From Bremia lactucae (Eukaryota > Oomycota > Peronosporomycetes > Peronosporales > Peronosporaceae), in assembly GCF_004359215.1 (NCBI RefSeq), contig NC_090616.1, positions 1,628,788 to 1,692,787 of the forward strand: a stretch of 64,000 bases of DNA. Direction: 5' to 3'. The notes under the pieces were generated by a model. The model was not told the DNA's origin. It did no database searches and saw nothing but the letters and a program-made list of their open reading frames with translations. The position numbers and the translations under genes are program-made. Numbering within the stretch: the stretch's first letter is position 1; each line of letters starts with the position of its first letter. Shown piece after piece: positions 44,645-55,541 of this stretch.

Positions 44645-45299
44645 GTGCTACGGCCTTACTTGTGGCACGTTCCTTAGTACGACGGGACAAGATCAAAGTG
44701 TGATTACTAATCACACTGTTGAGCCAGCTGCCGGCGGCTGTGCGAATGCACAGGCAGCGCCGAAGGACCACCACTAGAATAAGTCGAGTGGATTGAAAAA
44801 TGAATGTACGCCTAGCACGTGACATTCAAGGAAGATACCGGTTATCCAAAAGGGACAACACGATAATACTAGGTCAAGTAGAGAGTCGACCGTAGAGGAC
44901 GCGGCTGTGCTAGCGCTTTCACAGTCGGAAGGCTTTGAGGGAATAAGTCTTAACGTACTTGAGGAGATATCTCCTCAAAAAGTTACTGCTGAAGTGACCA
45001 GACTTCAGCATCCCGAGGAAATACTTCCTCGGCAGCCTGTGGATAAATCCCAAGAAGAAACCGAGACATTGAATGTCTTGGTTAATGACGGATCAAGAGT
45101 AGGCGCTTATACGCTTGATCTGTATGCGCCTCCGAAGTTAACTTCGGAGATAACTCAATTACCAACCCTAGAACCTAAGCGGTTCTTGAGAGATCTGCAT
45201 TGTGGGAAAGTCAAGCAGATCTGCGTACTCGTCACAGAGGACGATTACGTAACCGACATTCGGTAAGCGGTAATTTTTGCAGAGAACGAACGGGTTCTC

Positions 45300-46160
45300 A
45301 GCAGCTCATCGATGGACGAAAGTGTCCTCGATGTGAAGACTCGGATTGAGAGATATTCTACTTAATCCATGGAGTCACTTAAGACAAATCCTTGATATAA
45401 GGATTTGATTGAATTCAGGGATGTATTCCCTGAAACAGCTATTCACATAGCTCTCCGACCTTCTGTGTGCGAAAGGCCACAGGAGGGTGGCGGATAGTGC
45501 ACGCGTTCAATAAACTGAATGCTGCAACGGTACCATCTCAAACGTCGATACCTAGAAAAGACGCAATCATATATGGTATGCCTAAGAGTACCATCTATTC
45601 GTCTATGTATCTGATGGATCTATTTTATAAGATCCTTATGCGCGAATGGGACATCCCGTACACAGCAGTGAGCACTGCCTCTGGGATGCTCTGAGAATGG
45701 CTAGTAATGCCACAGGGGCTTTGTAACGCCCCTGCAATCTTCAACAGAAGCGTAACGAATTTGGTAAGACCCGTGCAAGAATTCGCACCGAGTTATTTTG
45801 ACGATGTGATCGACCATAGCCGGACCATGGACGGAAAGACGGACGTGGAAGTTCATAAACCTCACGTTCGTCAGGTTCATACAAGCAAAAGTTGTACGCA
45901 AATCTCACGAAGTGTATATTCGCTGCAAGTGAAATACCAATTATTGTATGCATCGTCGGTAAACACGGCGTGTACCCTGATTCTGAAAAGATAAAGGCAA
46001 TTACCGACTAGCCAGTTCCAGTCGATGTCATACAACTTAAAAAGTTTCTTGGGCTAGCGGCGTACTTGCACCAAAATACTCCCGCAATTATGCCGAGATG
46101 ACAGTTCATCTCTATCGTCTCTTGAAAATAGACGAGAAATGGCTATGGAATGCTGAGGGT
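45300..46160 (+). pseudogene. element C reverse transcriptase
   Basis: KATGGWRIVHAFNKLN, PRKDAIIYGMPKSTIYSSMYLMDLFYKI and IPYTAVSTASGML, then TGA (where TGG is expected), then EWLVMPQGLCNAPAIFN and SYFDDVIDH (YFDD intact). About 60 codons between FPE and the FCVRKATGG motif are deleted. The thumb follows in other frames (KKFLGLAAYLHQ-like). Confidence 0.8.
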
Positions 46161-46199
46161 CAGCGTTCCTTTGCGGTATTAAGCAAAGCTTGATGCAAT

Positions 46200-46640
46200 C
46201 GCCCATCTTGTCGATTACAGATCAAGAGAGACCGTTCAATGTGGTCTGTGACGCCAGCGATTTCGCAATCGGCTGTGCGTTAATGCAATGCGGTACATAC
46301 GGCGCGTAGCGCGTCGTCTGTTTTTCAATCGCGTCAGCTGCAAACAGCTGAACGCAATTACCCAGTGCATGACAAGGAACTCCTTGCCATGAAATATGCA
46401 CTGGCTAAGTTTAGGGTCTATCTCCTCGGAGATAGACTGTTCACCGTATATGCGGACAATGCGTCATTACACACGGCCGTAAATAGCCTACACCTCTCGC
46501 AGAGTATGGCGAGGTGGCTATCCTTTTTCGCGGATTATATTTTTTCGTGGAATATAAACCAGGACGAATTAATGTCGTCGCGGATGCGTTATCATGCTGA
46601 CCCGATTTCGAGCCGGCTGCGCATTCTAAAAGTGGAGATA
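46200..46640 (+). pseudogene. element C RNase H
   Basis: NVVCDASDFAIGCALMQ-type start, VHDKELLAMKYALAKFRVYLLGDR, FTVYADNASLHTAVN, MARWLSFFADYIFSWNINQDEL. Stops lie between the first and second motifs. Confidence 0.7.
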
Positions 46641-46683
46641 ATTCACTATTGCAACATTAATTACAGGCGTTCCGTCATCAACC

Positions 46684-48078
46684 TTGTTTGATAACATTAA
46701 GAAAGCCTACGCAGAAGATAACGATCTTCTGCGTTTAATAAATCATCAGATGAATCCATCCGATAAATCTTTCAAAATTTACGGCTTTATATCGATCGAC
46801 ATCCCATCATTACACAACACGCATGGCTTATTGTATTACACAGCCGTTGCCGGCAACACTTATGCGTCGTCGTCCCAACTCACAATGATTTGCGCTTGCA
46901 CATCATGTATGAGTGTCACGATGCACCAACAAGTGGGCATCGTGGATGTGAGAAGACTTCTCTCACAATAAGTCGCGACTTTTACTGGCCCCGCCAGTAT
47001 CAGTTCGTGCGCAAGTACATTCGTGCTTGCGAGGTATGTCAACGGGTGAAGCCTAGCCCTTCGTTCCGCGCACCTCTCCAACCTCAATTACTTCCGGCAG
47101 AGTGTTGGCAGTTCGTATCTATGGACTTCGGCTTCATTTTTCCGAAGACGATCACAAAAACAATGGAATTCTTGTTTTTGTAGACAGATCTAGAAAGATG
47201 GTACATCTCGCTGCAGTGCCAGAGTCAATTACGGCTCCGGGCTGTGCCCGTGTCTTTATCGAGACTGTTTTCAGACTCCACGTATACCCCGTAAACTGGT
47301 TCTCGAACGAGATCAACGATTCATGATGGAGATTTGGCAATTTATGTTCCGATCTCTCGGAACATAGCTGACTATGTCATCTTCTGATCATCCAGATACA
47401 GATGGTCCACCAGAACGCGTAAATCGCGTCCTTGAAGAGATACCTCGAAGTCCGTCCAATCGTATCCGAACTGGAGCGAGCTTTTACGGTTGGTCGAATT
47501 CGCCATCATCAATTCGGTGCATGCGTTGTAGACGCATGCACCGTTCTTTGTGAATTGTTTACGCCATCCACGCATACCCACACAAATAGAGAGATGCTCT
47601 TGTTTAAGGGGGGACTCGCACAAGCAAATTCAACTCTGGCTCATGCTAATCACGCGTCGAAGTCACCAACGACGCGAATGATTTCGATGTCGATTACTTT
47701 GATCTCATGGCGGTGCGCACAAAGCGCACTGAAAAAAAAGACAAAACAAATGCGTCCGTAGAGGAATTTTTGCTGGCTCGAGAATCAGTGGTCCGTTTCG
47801 TACAGGATTACAATGCTAACGCAGTGGACCGACATTAACGGAACGCAGACAAGCATGGAAGAGCAAATGTTCTTTTATTCAAAAATATTGAGCTCGTACC
47901 ACTCTCTACGGTAAACTTACCTTAGCGTGCAGTCCCTAATGTGGGCAGCAGTAAACTACTACCCAAGTTCATTGGGCCATTTCTTGTTCTGCATCGCAGA
48001 GGCAATTCATCCACAATAGAATTGCCAAGTAGGAAGCAAACGTATCCTACATTTTACGTTGGTCGGCTCCGCCCGTAG
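46684..48078 (+). pseudogene. element C integrase
   Basis: HHCC region: RLHIMYECHDAPTSGHRG ... RKYIRACEVCQRVKPS. Core start SMDFGFIFPK, then a frameshift to NGILVFVDRSRKMVHLAAVPE. The end of the core is badly damaged (47,300-47,760). The C-terminal domain ends TFYVGRLRP followed by TAG at 48,076-48,078, a stop shared with D. Confidence 0.75.
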
Positions 48079-49015
48079 CATCTGTACGCGGTTTCTCCCG
48101 AAGATGGATCTGACCACCCTTTTTAAGAATCGCTAAAATATTCTTGTGGTCACAAAGCAGATTCTCATGCTGAATTTGGAGATTCTCATGTCGGGTCCAA
48201 AGATCCTCAAAACCGCGATGAGCTGACGACAGCTCATCACGAAGAGCGTGATATTTCTTTCATACTCCATCATTGAGGATGCGCTCTTCGAACGGTCTGC
48301 CAACCGTTCGATATAGTGAGCCTGCACCGTCTGCTCCAACGAGTGACGCTTACCGCACTCGTGATCAAGTCTCTTCTCCAATACATGAAGGAAGTAATCG
48401 AGTTTGTCAACCTTCGACTCAAGATCCGACACACAGGTCGGATCTATTTTTCCTCCTCCGCCATGACCATAGGTGTATACCCACGGTGGTCTCAACGTTT
48501 CCTTGTGGAACGTAATTTAAACCAACGCGATGTGAAGGGGCAGTGAACGCGATATCTTGCTCACGCGCGCGTTTATCCACCTTCCGATGACAGCTGGGAA
48601 CCTTGTTCCCAGCTGGTTGTTGGCGGTGAGGGCCTCGTCCGTGATTATGACGAGACCCATCCGATGGATCAGAAGGCCATTAAAAATACGCGCCTCTGGC
48701 GCCTGTAAATCGATTGCAAAACGTCAATTGCATCGCGCATCTCGAAAGAGATGTGAGCCCTTCCCTAAGGCGAAGAAAGGGAATGAATATCTCCTTTCAC
48801 CCGTTTCGTGTTGTCGACACAACATGGAGAAGGATCACTTCACGTGAAGCATAGAAGTCTTGCCTCACGAGACAACGGATGCAATATAAATCTTGCACCT
48901 GTTGAAGTTCGTTTCTCAAACTTGACGCGAATCGCGTTAAGTTTTGAAGCCAGGCTTCGCGTGTTATGTCTTTGACATTGCGAAAAACGCGTTCCAGGCT
49001 TGCATCAACGAGCTT
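48079..49015 (-). pseudogene. antisense extra ORF of gypsy elements, copy C (frameshifted)
   Basis: The - strand carries SDLESKVDKLDYFLHVLEKRLDHE and HSLEQTVQAHYIERLADRS (48,133-48,495), close to copy D. Further left on this protein, MQAWNAF...RNVKD (about 48,990), RVKFEKRTSTGARF and HPLSREARLLC are shared but split by one-base deletions. Relative to D it has an extra block containing the palindrome GAAGCCTGGCTTC. Confidence 0.5.
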
Positions 49016-49334
49016 TTATCTTGCTTGTTGCCACGAGGCAAGGGCCACTTCTTCTTGACACATTATTACGACCCTAGTATCAGGTCGATTTTACGACGAG
49101 TGCCTTTATTCTACGACAAATCGCACGGTTTGGATTCAGGGAATCCATCCTTGAATTCGATCAAATCGCTTTAGAAAGGATTCGTCTTCAAAGTCTCCCA
49201 GAATTGGAACGTAAAACGTTCAATCCGAGTCTTCTCATCGAGGATACTTTCGTCCTTCGATGAGCTGCTGTTTATTCTCAGGAAATTCTATCGCTGACCT
49301 AATATCGGCCACATACTTGTCATCTGTGACAAGT

Positions 49335-49395
49335 ACGCAGATCTGCTTGACTTTGCTACTACGCAGATCTGCTTGACTTTGCTACTACGCAGATC
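49335..49395. repeat. 26-bp tandem repeat in the element E linker
   Basis: ACGCAGATCTGCTTGACTTT... is present twice in tandem, followed by a partial third copy (ACGCAGATC). The unit itself contains a GCAGATCTGC palindrome. Confidence 0.8.
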
Positions 49396-51235
49396 ACGCA
49401 AGAATTGTTTCATTTCTAGCGTTGGCAAATACGTTATATGAAGTTAATTTCGGAGGCTCTATTCGATCAAGTGTTCACGCGCCTACACTTGATCCGTTGC
49501 TTACTAAGACATTGAGTGTTTCCGTTTCCTCTTTGAAGCTTATTCTTAAAGGTACCGGGGAACTTCGACCACAGGTTTCTGAGGTCTTATTCCCGCAGTT
49601 TTCTGGGGACTTCTACCTTCAAGTATTATTTGGGAAGCATCCTTCCTAACTGCCTTCAGCTGTCGTTGCGCTACCACAGGAGATCCTTTACAATCGACTC
49701 TCCAGTCGATCTGGTCTTTTGTTTTGTCTCCTAAAGACAGGCATTTTAAGCTTTCTTGGATGTCGCTTTTCAAGCTAGCAACCTTGTTTCGTACCACACA
49801 TCTCATTCGAGCGGTCGAACTTTGACGCCTCTGCTTGTGCGCAGCCGTCAGGATCAAACTCTGCAGTGTGATAAGTATTCTCACTGAGCTCTTGTGCAGT
49901 CATGCAAACGGTCGGACCACAAGTGAGGTCATCGCACTCACTTGAAGGACATCCACACGCTTGTGGACGCTCCAATACGTTCATCAGTTGGCCATCTGAT
50001 GAACAAGAGACTGGCATCGACACGTCTTGATGCTGCTAGTTTATGCATGGCGGCTCGTACTCTCTGAGACATGGTAATCCAAAGATGAAATCAAAATTGT
50101 CATCCAAATCTTGCACGATAATATCATCATCGTACTGTTTACCCTTAATGTGTATTGGATATCAACTACACGTTTCTCAACTGTTATAGATGCGCTGTTG
50201 CTAGGCACACTGGCATTCTCGCGAAAGCGATATCGAACATAATAAATTTGAGTCTGGGGTCTTCCAGCGATTGGCGTCGAATAAAGTTATTCGACGCCCC
50301 GCAATCGAATAGGGACTTTAGTTGCACTTTATTTGATACTTCTATTTTCAGGGTGATGAGTTTAATCTCATCACCTGGGGCAATTACACACAGTGTGAGG
50401 AGAAACTTTCGTCAAAAGACCTGCAAATTCTTTTGACGTTGCTGCATCAGTAGGGCGCTCTGAACTCACCGACCCCGACCGTTTTTGACGATCCGCCTCG
50501 CTGTTGCGATTTCGCAACAGCGAGGTCACTCCACTCATAGGCGTAGTGGCCAATTTTTTGGCAAAGGTTACATTTCTATAACCGTTTGTAACTTGAAGAG
50601 CGAGGTCTCTCGCTTACATACGAGAGGCCCATTGTTTCTGGACCTCTGTTTTTTTTGTCGTCTCGGAGGACGATAAGCTCCAGAGTGAACTAAAGCCTGT
50701 CTAAGACTGAAGTCCTCCTGTTCCGCTATAGAGATCGCTTGGTCGAGCGGCTCTAGTTCAAGCCCGAAAAGGTGAGGCTTAATAGGGCCGTCTGCAAGAC
50801 CTTTAATAGACACAGTTACCGGTGTTCGTTCAATAATTGGATGACTAACGATACAATTGACCAGGCATCGTGTGCTGAGCATAAGGCGTGAAGGTCACGC
50901 TTGCCCTGCTTCAAATCCAGGAGCTCGGTCAAGCCCTGAATTCGGCACGTGGTGGCTCAAATATTTGCCTGAGCCGGGCCTTGAAGACCTCATACGACCA
51001 AGAAACTAATGGGTTGTGAAGCTTGAGCAAATGCCAAATTTTTCTTATGCCGCGTCATCATTGATGGGGGAGCTCCAATGGCGTCGTCTAATTCGACAAA
51101 CCATCTTAAAAGGGAGTCGCCTTCGACTGCCTTAAACTTAGAGGTTTCTATCTGTAAGCTTTTGGGTCGACGCGGAAACGTCGGCTTATAACCAGCATTT
51201 ACATGCTGCTGTCTCAGCATTTTTAATTATAAAGC

Positions 51236-51690
51236 AAGTTTCGAGACACCTAATGTTCACTGTTATTAGTGTCAGGTCAACATGTATTACCAGTACTAGT
51301 GAAAGGTGCCCCGTTACACCTGGTAGCACGTAGTCCATTCAGCAACCTACGCACTTCCATCGAACATGAACATGTTGGATGAAGAAGGAGGGAGCTTCCC
51401 ACCCCCTTAAGAAGGTCATCACGCCACACGTGAAGAGTTTACTCATCTGAGTGACCTTGATTGGAGAGCGATCGAACGAATGAGTTCGGTCGTAGGCGCG
51501 CCAGCTGTTGGCGCTATGCTGTACAATCTGGGAGGAGAAGAACAGCATGCGGCCATAGCCGAGTTCATACAACACGAACTTAATGCGGCCCGAGATGAAG
51601 TAGCCTTGCTTCACCAGCAAGGCTCTCAACACGCAGAAGTTGAGATAACAGGTTCACGACACAAGGGTACAGAGAAGGCTCCAAAGTAGC
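51236..51690 (+). pseudogene. inverted LTR end, PBS and gag N-terminus of element E
   Basis: LTR end CCCCGTTACA, CC, then TGGTAGCAC (PBS), then gag start MNMLDEEGGSFPPP and RMSSVVGAPAVGAMLYN (from 51,480), AAIAEFIQHELNAARDEVAL and LLHQQGSQHAEVE. The preceding and following parts of the same element are on the - strand. Confidence 0.7.
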
Positions 51691-52045
51691 TTAGGGGCTT
51701 TAGCTACCAGAGGTAATTTGAAGAATTACAAATTAAGGAAAGAAAATTTGTATTGACATATTTAGTTTATCTACCACTGATTTTATTATATTAATATCTA
51801 TCTAAGTACAGCGCCTTCTTGCGTCCCGCACAATTGTCTTATAACGATTGGCGGGGTTAATTTAGACTTAAATCAACCAATCAACAGATCTTATATCTTA
51901 TTGCATTAATAATTTCTAATTTGGAAATATTGAAACTATTTAAATCAAAATTAATAAAGATAATAACTTTGTACTTCTTTATTATTTCCTCTCATAGGTA
52001 ATAATATTTATTATTCCTCTTATAGGAAATAATACCTATGTAACG

Positions 52046-52646
52046 GACACATTTTACACTTATAGTGTAGGCGGGTATGTCTAAATGCGGCCACGATCTA
52101 CCTAGACACACACACTCCCAAGCATAGCGAGGAAGCGGTTTGACCGTCTTCTCTTGCGTGCAGTGAGGTAGTTGTAGTTGGCGCCTTAGTGACCTCACTT
52201 GATACCCTAAATACTCTAGTAAAGTGTCATCACGAAAGCGGAAATCTGGCTCCTCGTGCGAACTTACTAAGTAGACAGTAGTTTTTCGACTGATTTATAT
52301 TTAATCGCTTAAATATAATGCCTATTTTACCAATCAAAAATGTCGTCTCTGTAGATAGCACTAATATGTATTGCAAGCGTGGTCACAAATGTGAACCACT
52401 CCCGAGTGGTGGGTCTTATTACGCAGTCCCCGTTAAGTCCACTTTGTGTACGTAAGTAGATGGTCAATTACTTCACTTGACCATCTCCTTAAGTACACCA
52501 AGTGGACTTAACGGGGACTGCGTAACAATAGGGCAACTTTAGCTCGTTACAGATAGACTCAATAAGTTTCTTAGTTCTATATAACTAAAAGAGACTCAGG
52601 GATTCGTAGAGCGAAAAGGCAACTAGCGCTCGAGAGTATGTCCCTA
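52046..52646. repeat. LTR-like unit with nested long hairpin
   Basis: Matches 1-615 in the same orientation. It contains an inverted repeat with arms of about 30 bp at 52,421-52,450 and 52,493-52,522 (acgcagtccccgttaagtcc...), and nested within it GATGGTCAA / TTGACCATC. No coding potential. Confidence 0.7.
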
Positions 52647-52855
52647 TGTAACGGGGCACTGCCGACTTGTACTGCTTCAGTACAAGTCCACTTCGCACTG
52701 CCTCAGTGCGAGTGGTGTCTCACGTCACTTCACGAAAACTAGTACGTGCAGAGGAAGTCTTCTCATTAAAACACTTGCTTTAAAGAGGGTTAATTAAAAA
52801 CTGTATTATTATAATTAAGTTCTTCTTGTCTATCTACTTTATACGTGGTGTTACA
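52647..52855 (-). repeat. 3' LTR of element D (shortened)
   Basis: On the + strand TGTAACGGGGCACTGCC at 52,647 to GGTGTTACA at 52,855. Colinear with the inner half of the 5' LTR at 59,272-59,460, then truncated. Carries perfect hairpins at 52,664-52,688 and 52,694-52,710. Confidence 0.75.
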
Positions 52856-52863
52856 CAACGTGA

Positions 52864-54404
52864 ATGCGCCCCTGTTTGGAGGTCGACTACGAATGCGAGT
52901 CGGACGAAATGTCCGACTCGGGGAGAACGGAACATTCGCCTGATCATCGTCAGGCGGCTGACTATAAGCCTTCAAATGAGGGGGGGCTCATTCGAGTAGA
53001 CGTGGGGGCTCATTCGAGTAGACGTGCTGGTAGCATTTGCTACAGCATGTTCGGTTCCGACGGCACAGGGGACGGTGCTGGCGATGAGGAATCATCCTCA
53101 TCGCCAGTACCGTCTCCTGTGCTGTCACCCGCAAATATTTCTGTGCGTGGCGATGACGATGGAGTAAGCCATCGTAATAGAGGTTCTTGAGGTACCCCTG
53201 ATTGAGTGGGTACCACTCAAGGTATCGTAGACACGAAAATGTCTCGTCTTGCCCTGGAGAAGAAGCCGTGGCTTTTGCCCGAGCATCTAATTAATAGCTT
53301 GTCTGGAGAGGCTACTCCCCACAATAAATATCCATTATCTATTGCGACAAAGCTACATGGCATTGATCCCAACGCGAAGAACTTTCGCGCTGAGGAAGAT
53401 TTTATTCGATGCTTTTTTTCAAGCATCGATGGTATAGTGGCAACAATAAGCGAGATAAAGTCTCGCTTATGCAAGCCTGGAGCGCATTCATTCGCAATGT
53501 CAAAGACTTAACGCGATTTCGCGTTAAGTTTGAGAAACGAACTCCAACCGGTGCAAATTATAAATTGCATCGGTTGTCACGTGAGGCAGGACTTCCATGC
53601 CTCACGTGGGGTGATTCCTGTTCGTGTTGTGTTGACAACACGAATCGAGTAAAAGGGATGTCTATTTCCTTATTTTGTCCTGGGGGAGGACTCACATCTG
53701 TATCGAGATGCGCGATGCGATTGACGTTTTGCATACCGACTTACATGCACCAGGGCCGCGTGCTTTTCGTTGGATCTTCTGAACCATCGGATGGGTCTCG
53801 TCATACTGACGGACGAGGCCCTCACAAACAACAATTAGCTGAGAATGAGGCTCCCAGCTGTCACGTGAAGGTGGATAACCGCGCCAGCGAACAATATAAT
53901 TCGTTCGCTCCCCCTTCACATCACGGTGGTTTCGGATACGTTCCAGAAGGAAACGTTGTCCATTGTGGGAATCCACCAATGGTTGTGGCGGAGGAGGAAA
54001 AATTAGATCCGACCCAAGTGTCGGATCTAGAGTCGAAGATCGCTAAACTCGATCGCTTCCTCCATAATTTGGAGGAAGGACTTGATTACGGGTGCAATAC
54101 GCGTCGCTCGTTAGAGCAGACGGTGCAGGCTCATCTTATCAGACGGTTGGAAGACCGTTCGAATAGTGCGTACTCCATGTTGGAGTACGGTCGAAATTAT
54201 CACGCTCTTCGTGATGAGCTATCGTCAGCTCTTCGCGGTTTCGAGGATCTTTGGACCCGACATGAGAATCTCCAAATTCAGCATGAGAATCTGCTTTGTG
54301 ACCACAAGAATATTTTAGCGATTCTTAAAAAGGGTGGTCAGATCCATCTTCGGGAGAAACCGCGTACAGATGCTACGGGCGGAGCCGACCAACGTAAAAT
54401 GTAG
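52864..54404 (+). CDS. antisense extra ORF of gypsy element D (near-intact)
   Basis: Starts at ATG 52,864, 8 nt inside the 3' LTR boundary, and runs opposite to pol up to the end of integrase. One frame covers 52,864 to about 53,470 with two TGA codons (53,188 and 53,203); the next, 53,409-54,404, is open for 331 codons. Layout: an acidic Ser/Gly/Asp-rich N-terminus; a conserved block KKPWLLPEHLI ... FRAEEDFIRCFFSSIDGIVA ... LMQAWSAFIRNVK ... FEKR ... YKLHRLSREAGLPC followed by a Cys cluster (DSCSCC); a variable part lying over the chromodomain; then a coiled-coil-like C-terminus (VSDLESKIAKLDRFLHNLEE to DATGGADQRKM). Homologous pieces occur in B, C and F. No known family is recognised. One frameshift and two stops mean this copy is probably inactive as a whole. 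Confidence 0.55.
53692..53979 (-). pseudogene. element D chromodomain
   Basis: A classical chromodomain: FLLERIRNHRDVKG, TNYIVRWRGYPPSRDSWEP (the aromatic W..Y/W...WEP cage pattern), then SQLIVVCEGLVRQYDETHP. In chromoviruses this domain at the end of Pol guides integration to marked chromatin. Here it is cut off from integrase by stops. Confidence 0.85.
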
Positions 54405-55400
54405 GATACGTTTGCTTCCTACTTGGCAATTCTATTGTGGATGAATTGCCTCTGCGACGCAATTCACGGAATGGCCCAATGAATTTGGGTAGTAGTTTAC
54501 TGCTACTCACATTAGTGACTACACGGTTAGGTAAGCTTATAGTAGAGAGTAGTACTAGGTCATTCACTTTAAATGAAAAAACGAATGCTCTTCCATGTTT
54601 GTCTGCGTTCCGTTAATGACGGTCAACTGCGTTAGCAATAGAATCCTGTACGAAACGGATTACTGATTCTCGAGTCAGCGGAAATTCCTCTACGGACTCA
54701 TTTGTTGTGTCTTTTTCAGTGCGCTTTGTGCGCGCTGCCATGACATCTTTCTCATCTTCGATTTCTTCAACGTCGACATCACTCGCGTCGTTGTTAACTT
54801 CGACGCGTGATGAGCATGATTGACGCGTTCCGTCTGACCATCTGTCTCTGGATGATCAAAGTTGACACAATTAGTCGTGTTCCGAGAGATCGGAACATAA
54901 ATTGCCAAATCTCCATCATGAATCTTGGATTTCTATCCGAGACCAGTTCACGGGGTAACCCATGGAGTTTGAATACCGTGTCGATAGAGACACGGGCACA
55001 ACCGGAGCCGTGATTGACTCAAGGTGTACCATCTTGCTAGATCTGTCTACAAAAACAAGGATTCCATTGTTTTTGTGATCATGTTTGGGAAATATGAAGC
55101 CGAAGTCCATTGATACGGACTGTCAACACTCTGCCGGAAGTGGTTGAGGTTGAAGAGGTGCACGGAATGAGAGGCTAGGCTTCACCCGTTGACATACCTC
55201 GCAAGCACGAATGTACTTGCGCACGAACTGATACTGGCGGGGCCAGTAAAAGTCGCGACTTATTGTGAGAGAAGTCTTCTCACATCCACGATGCCCACTT
55301 GTTGGTGCATCGTGACACTCATACATGATGTGCAAGCGCAAATCATTGTGAGTTGGGACGACGACGCATAAGTGTCGCCGGCAACGGCTGTGTAATACAA
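54373..55400 (-). pseudogene. element D integrase
   Basis: The HHCC region is intact (MYECHDAPTSGHRG, RACEVCQRVKPS; 55,123-55,341). Core: MDFGFIFPKHDHKNNGILVFVDRSSKM (54,916-55,110), then DHPETDGQTERVNHAHH with the catalytic Glu (54,690-54,908). C-terminal domain: SSSKLLPKFIGPFRELRRRGN and TFYVGRLRP, then TAG. Frameshifts separate the pieces. Confidence 0.8.
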
Positions 55401-55541
55401 TAAGCCATGCGTGTTGTGTATCGATCGGATGACGATCGATATAAAGCCGATAAATCTTTAGAAGATTTGTCGGATGGATCTATCAGATGATTTATGAAAC
55501 GCAGAAGGTCGTAATCTTCTGCGTAGGCCTTCTTTATGTCA

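Larger units (their letters stand above)
42586..49015 (+). mobile_element. Ty3/gypsy chromovirus element C, inverted partner of D
   Basis: Order: LTR, PBS, gag (43,043-44,000), protease (about 44,200-44,644), linker (44,650-45,290), RT (45,300-46,150), RNase H (46,200-46,640), integrase (46,684-48,078), linker, chromodomain remnant (about 48,510-48,670) and part of the antisense ORF, ending near 49,015 where element E starts. The 3' LTR is missing. It shares lesions with D: an RT deletion after FPET, a TGA at 45,692-45,694 and a TAG after GRLRP. Confidence 0.85.
49016..52045 (-). mobile_element. Ty3/gypsy element E with an inverted 5' end
   Basis: From left to right on the + strand, all - strand: RT start (KKWPLPRGNKQD-type, 49,020-49,200), linker (49,200-49,770), post-protease (49,775-50,023, MNVLERPQACGCPSSECDDLTCG), protease (about 50,030-50,360), post-knuckle (SLLRNRNSEADRQKR, 50,371-50,553), gag (50,568-51,220). 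Then about 51,236-51,670 is in + orientation (LTR end, PBS, gag N-terminus), and 51,670-52,045 is the rest of the LTR, again - orientation. Confidence 0.75.

Noticed and set aside
47432..47761. 109-codon + frame in element C
   Set aside because: Out-of-frame reading of a damaged integrase; no integrase or other motif in this frame.
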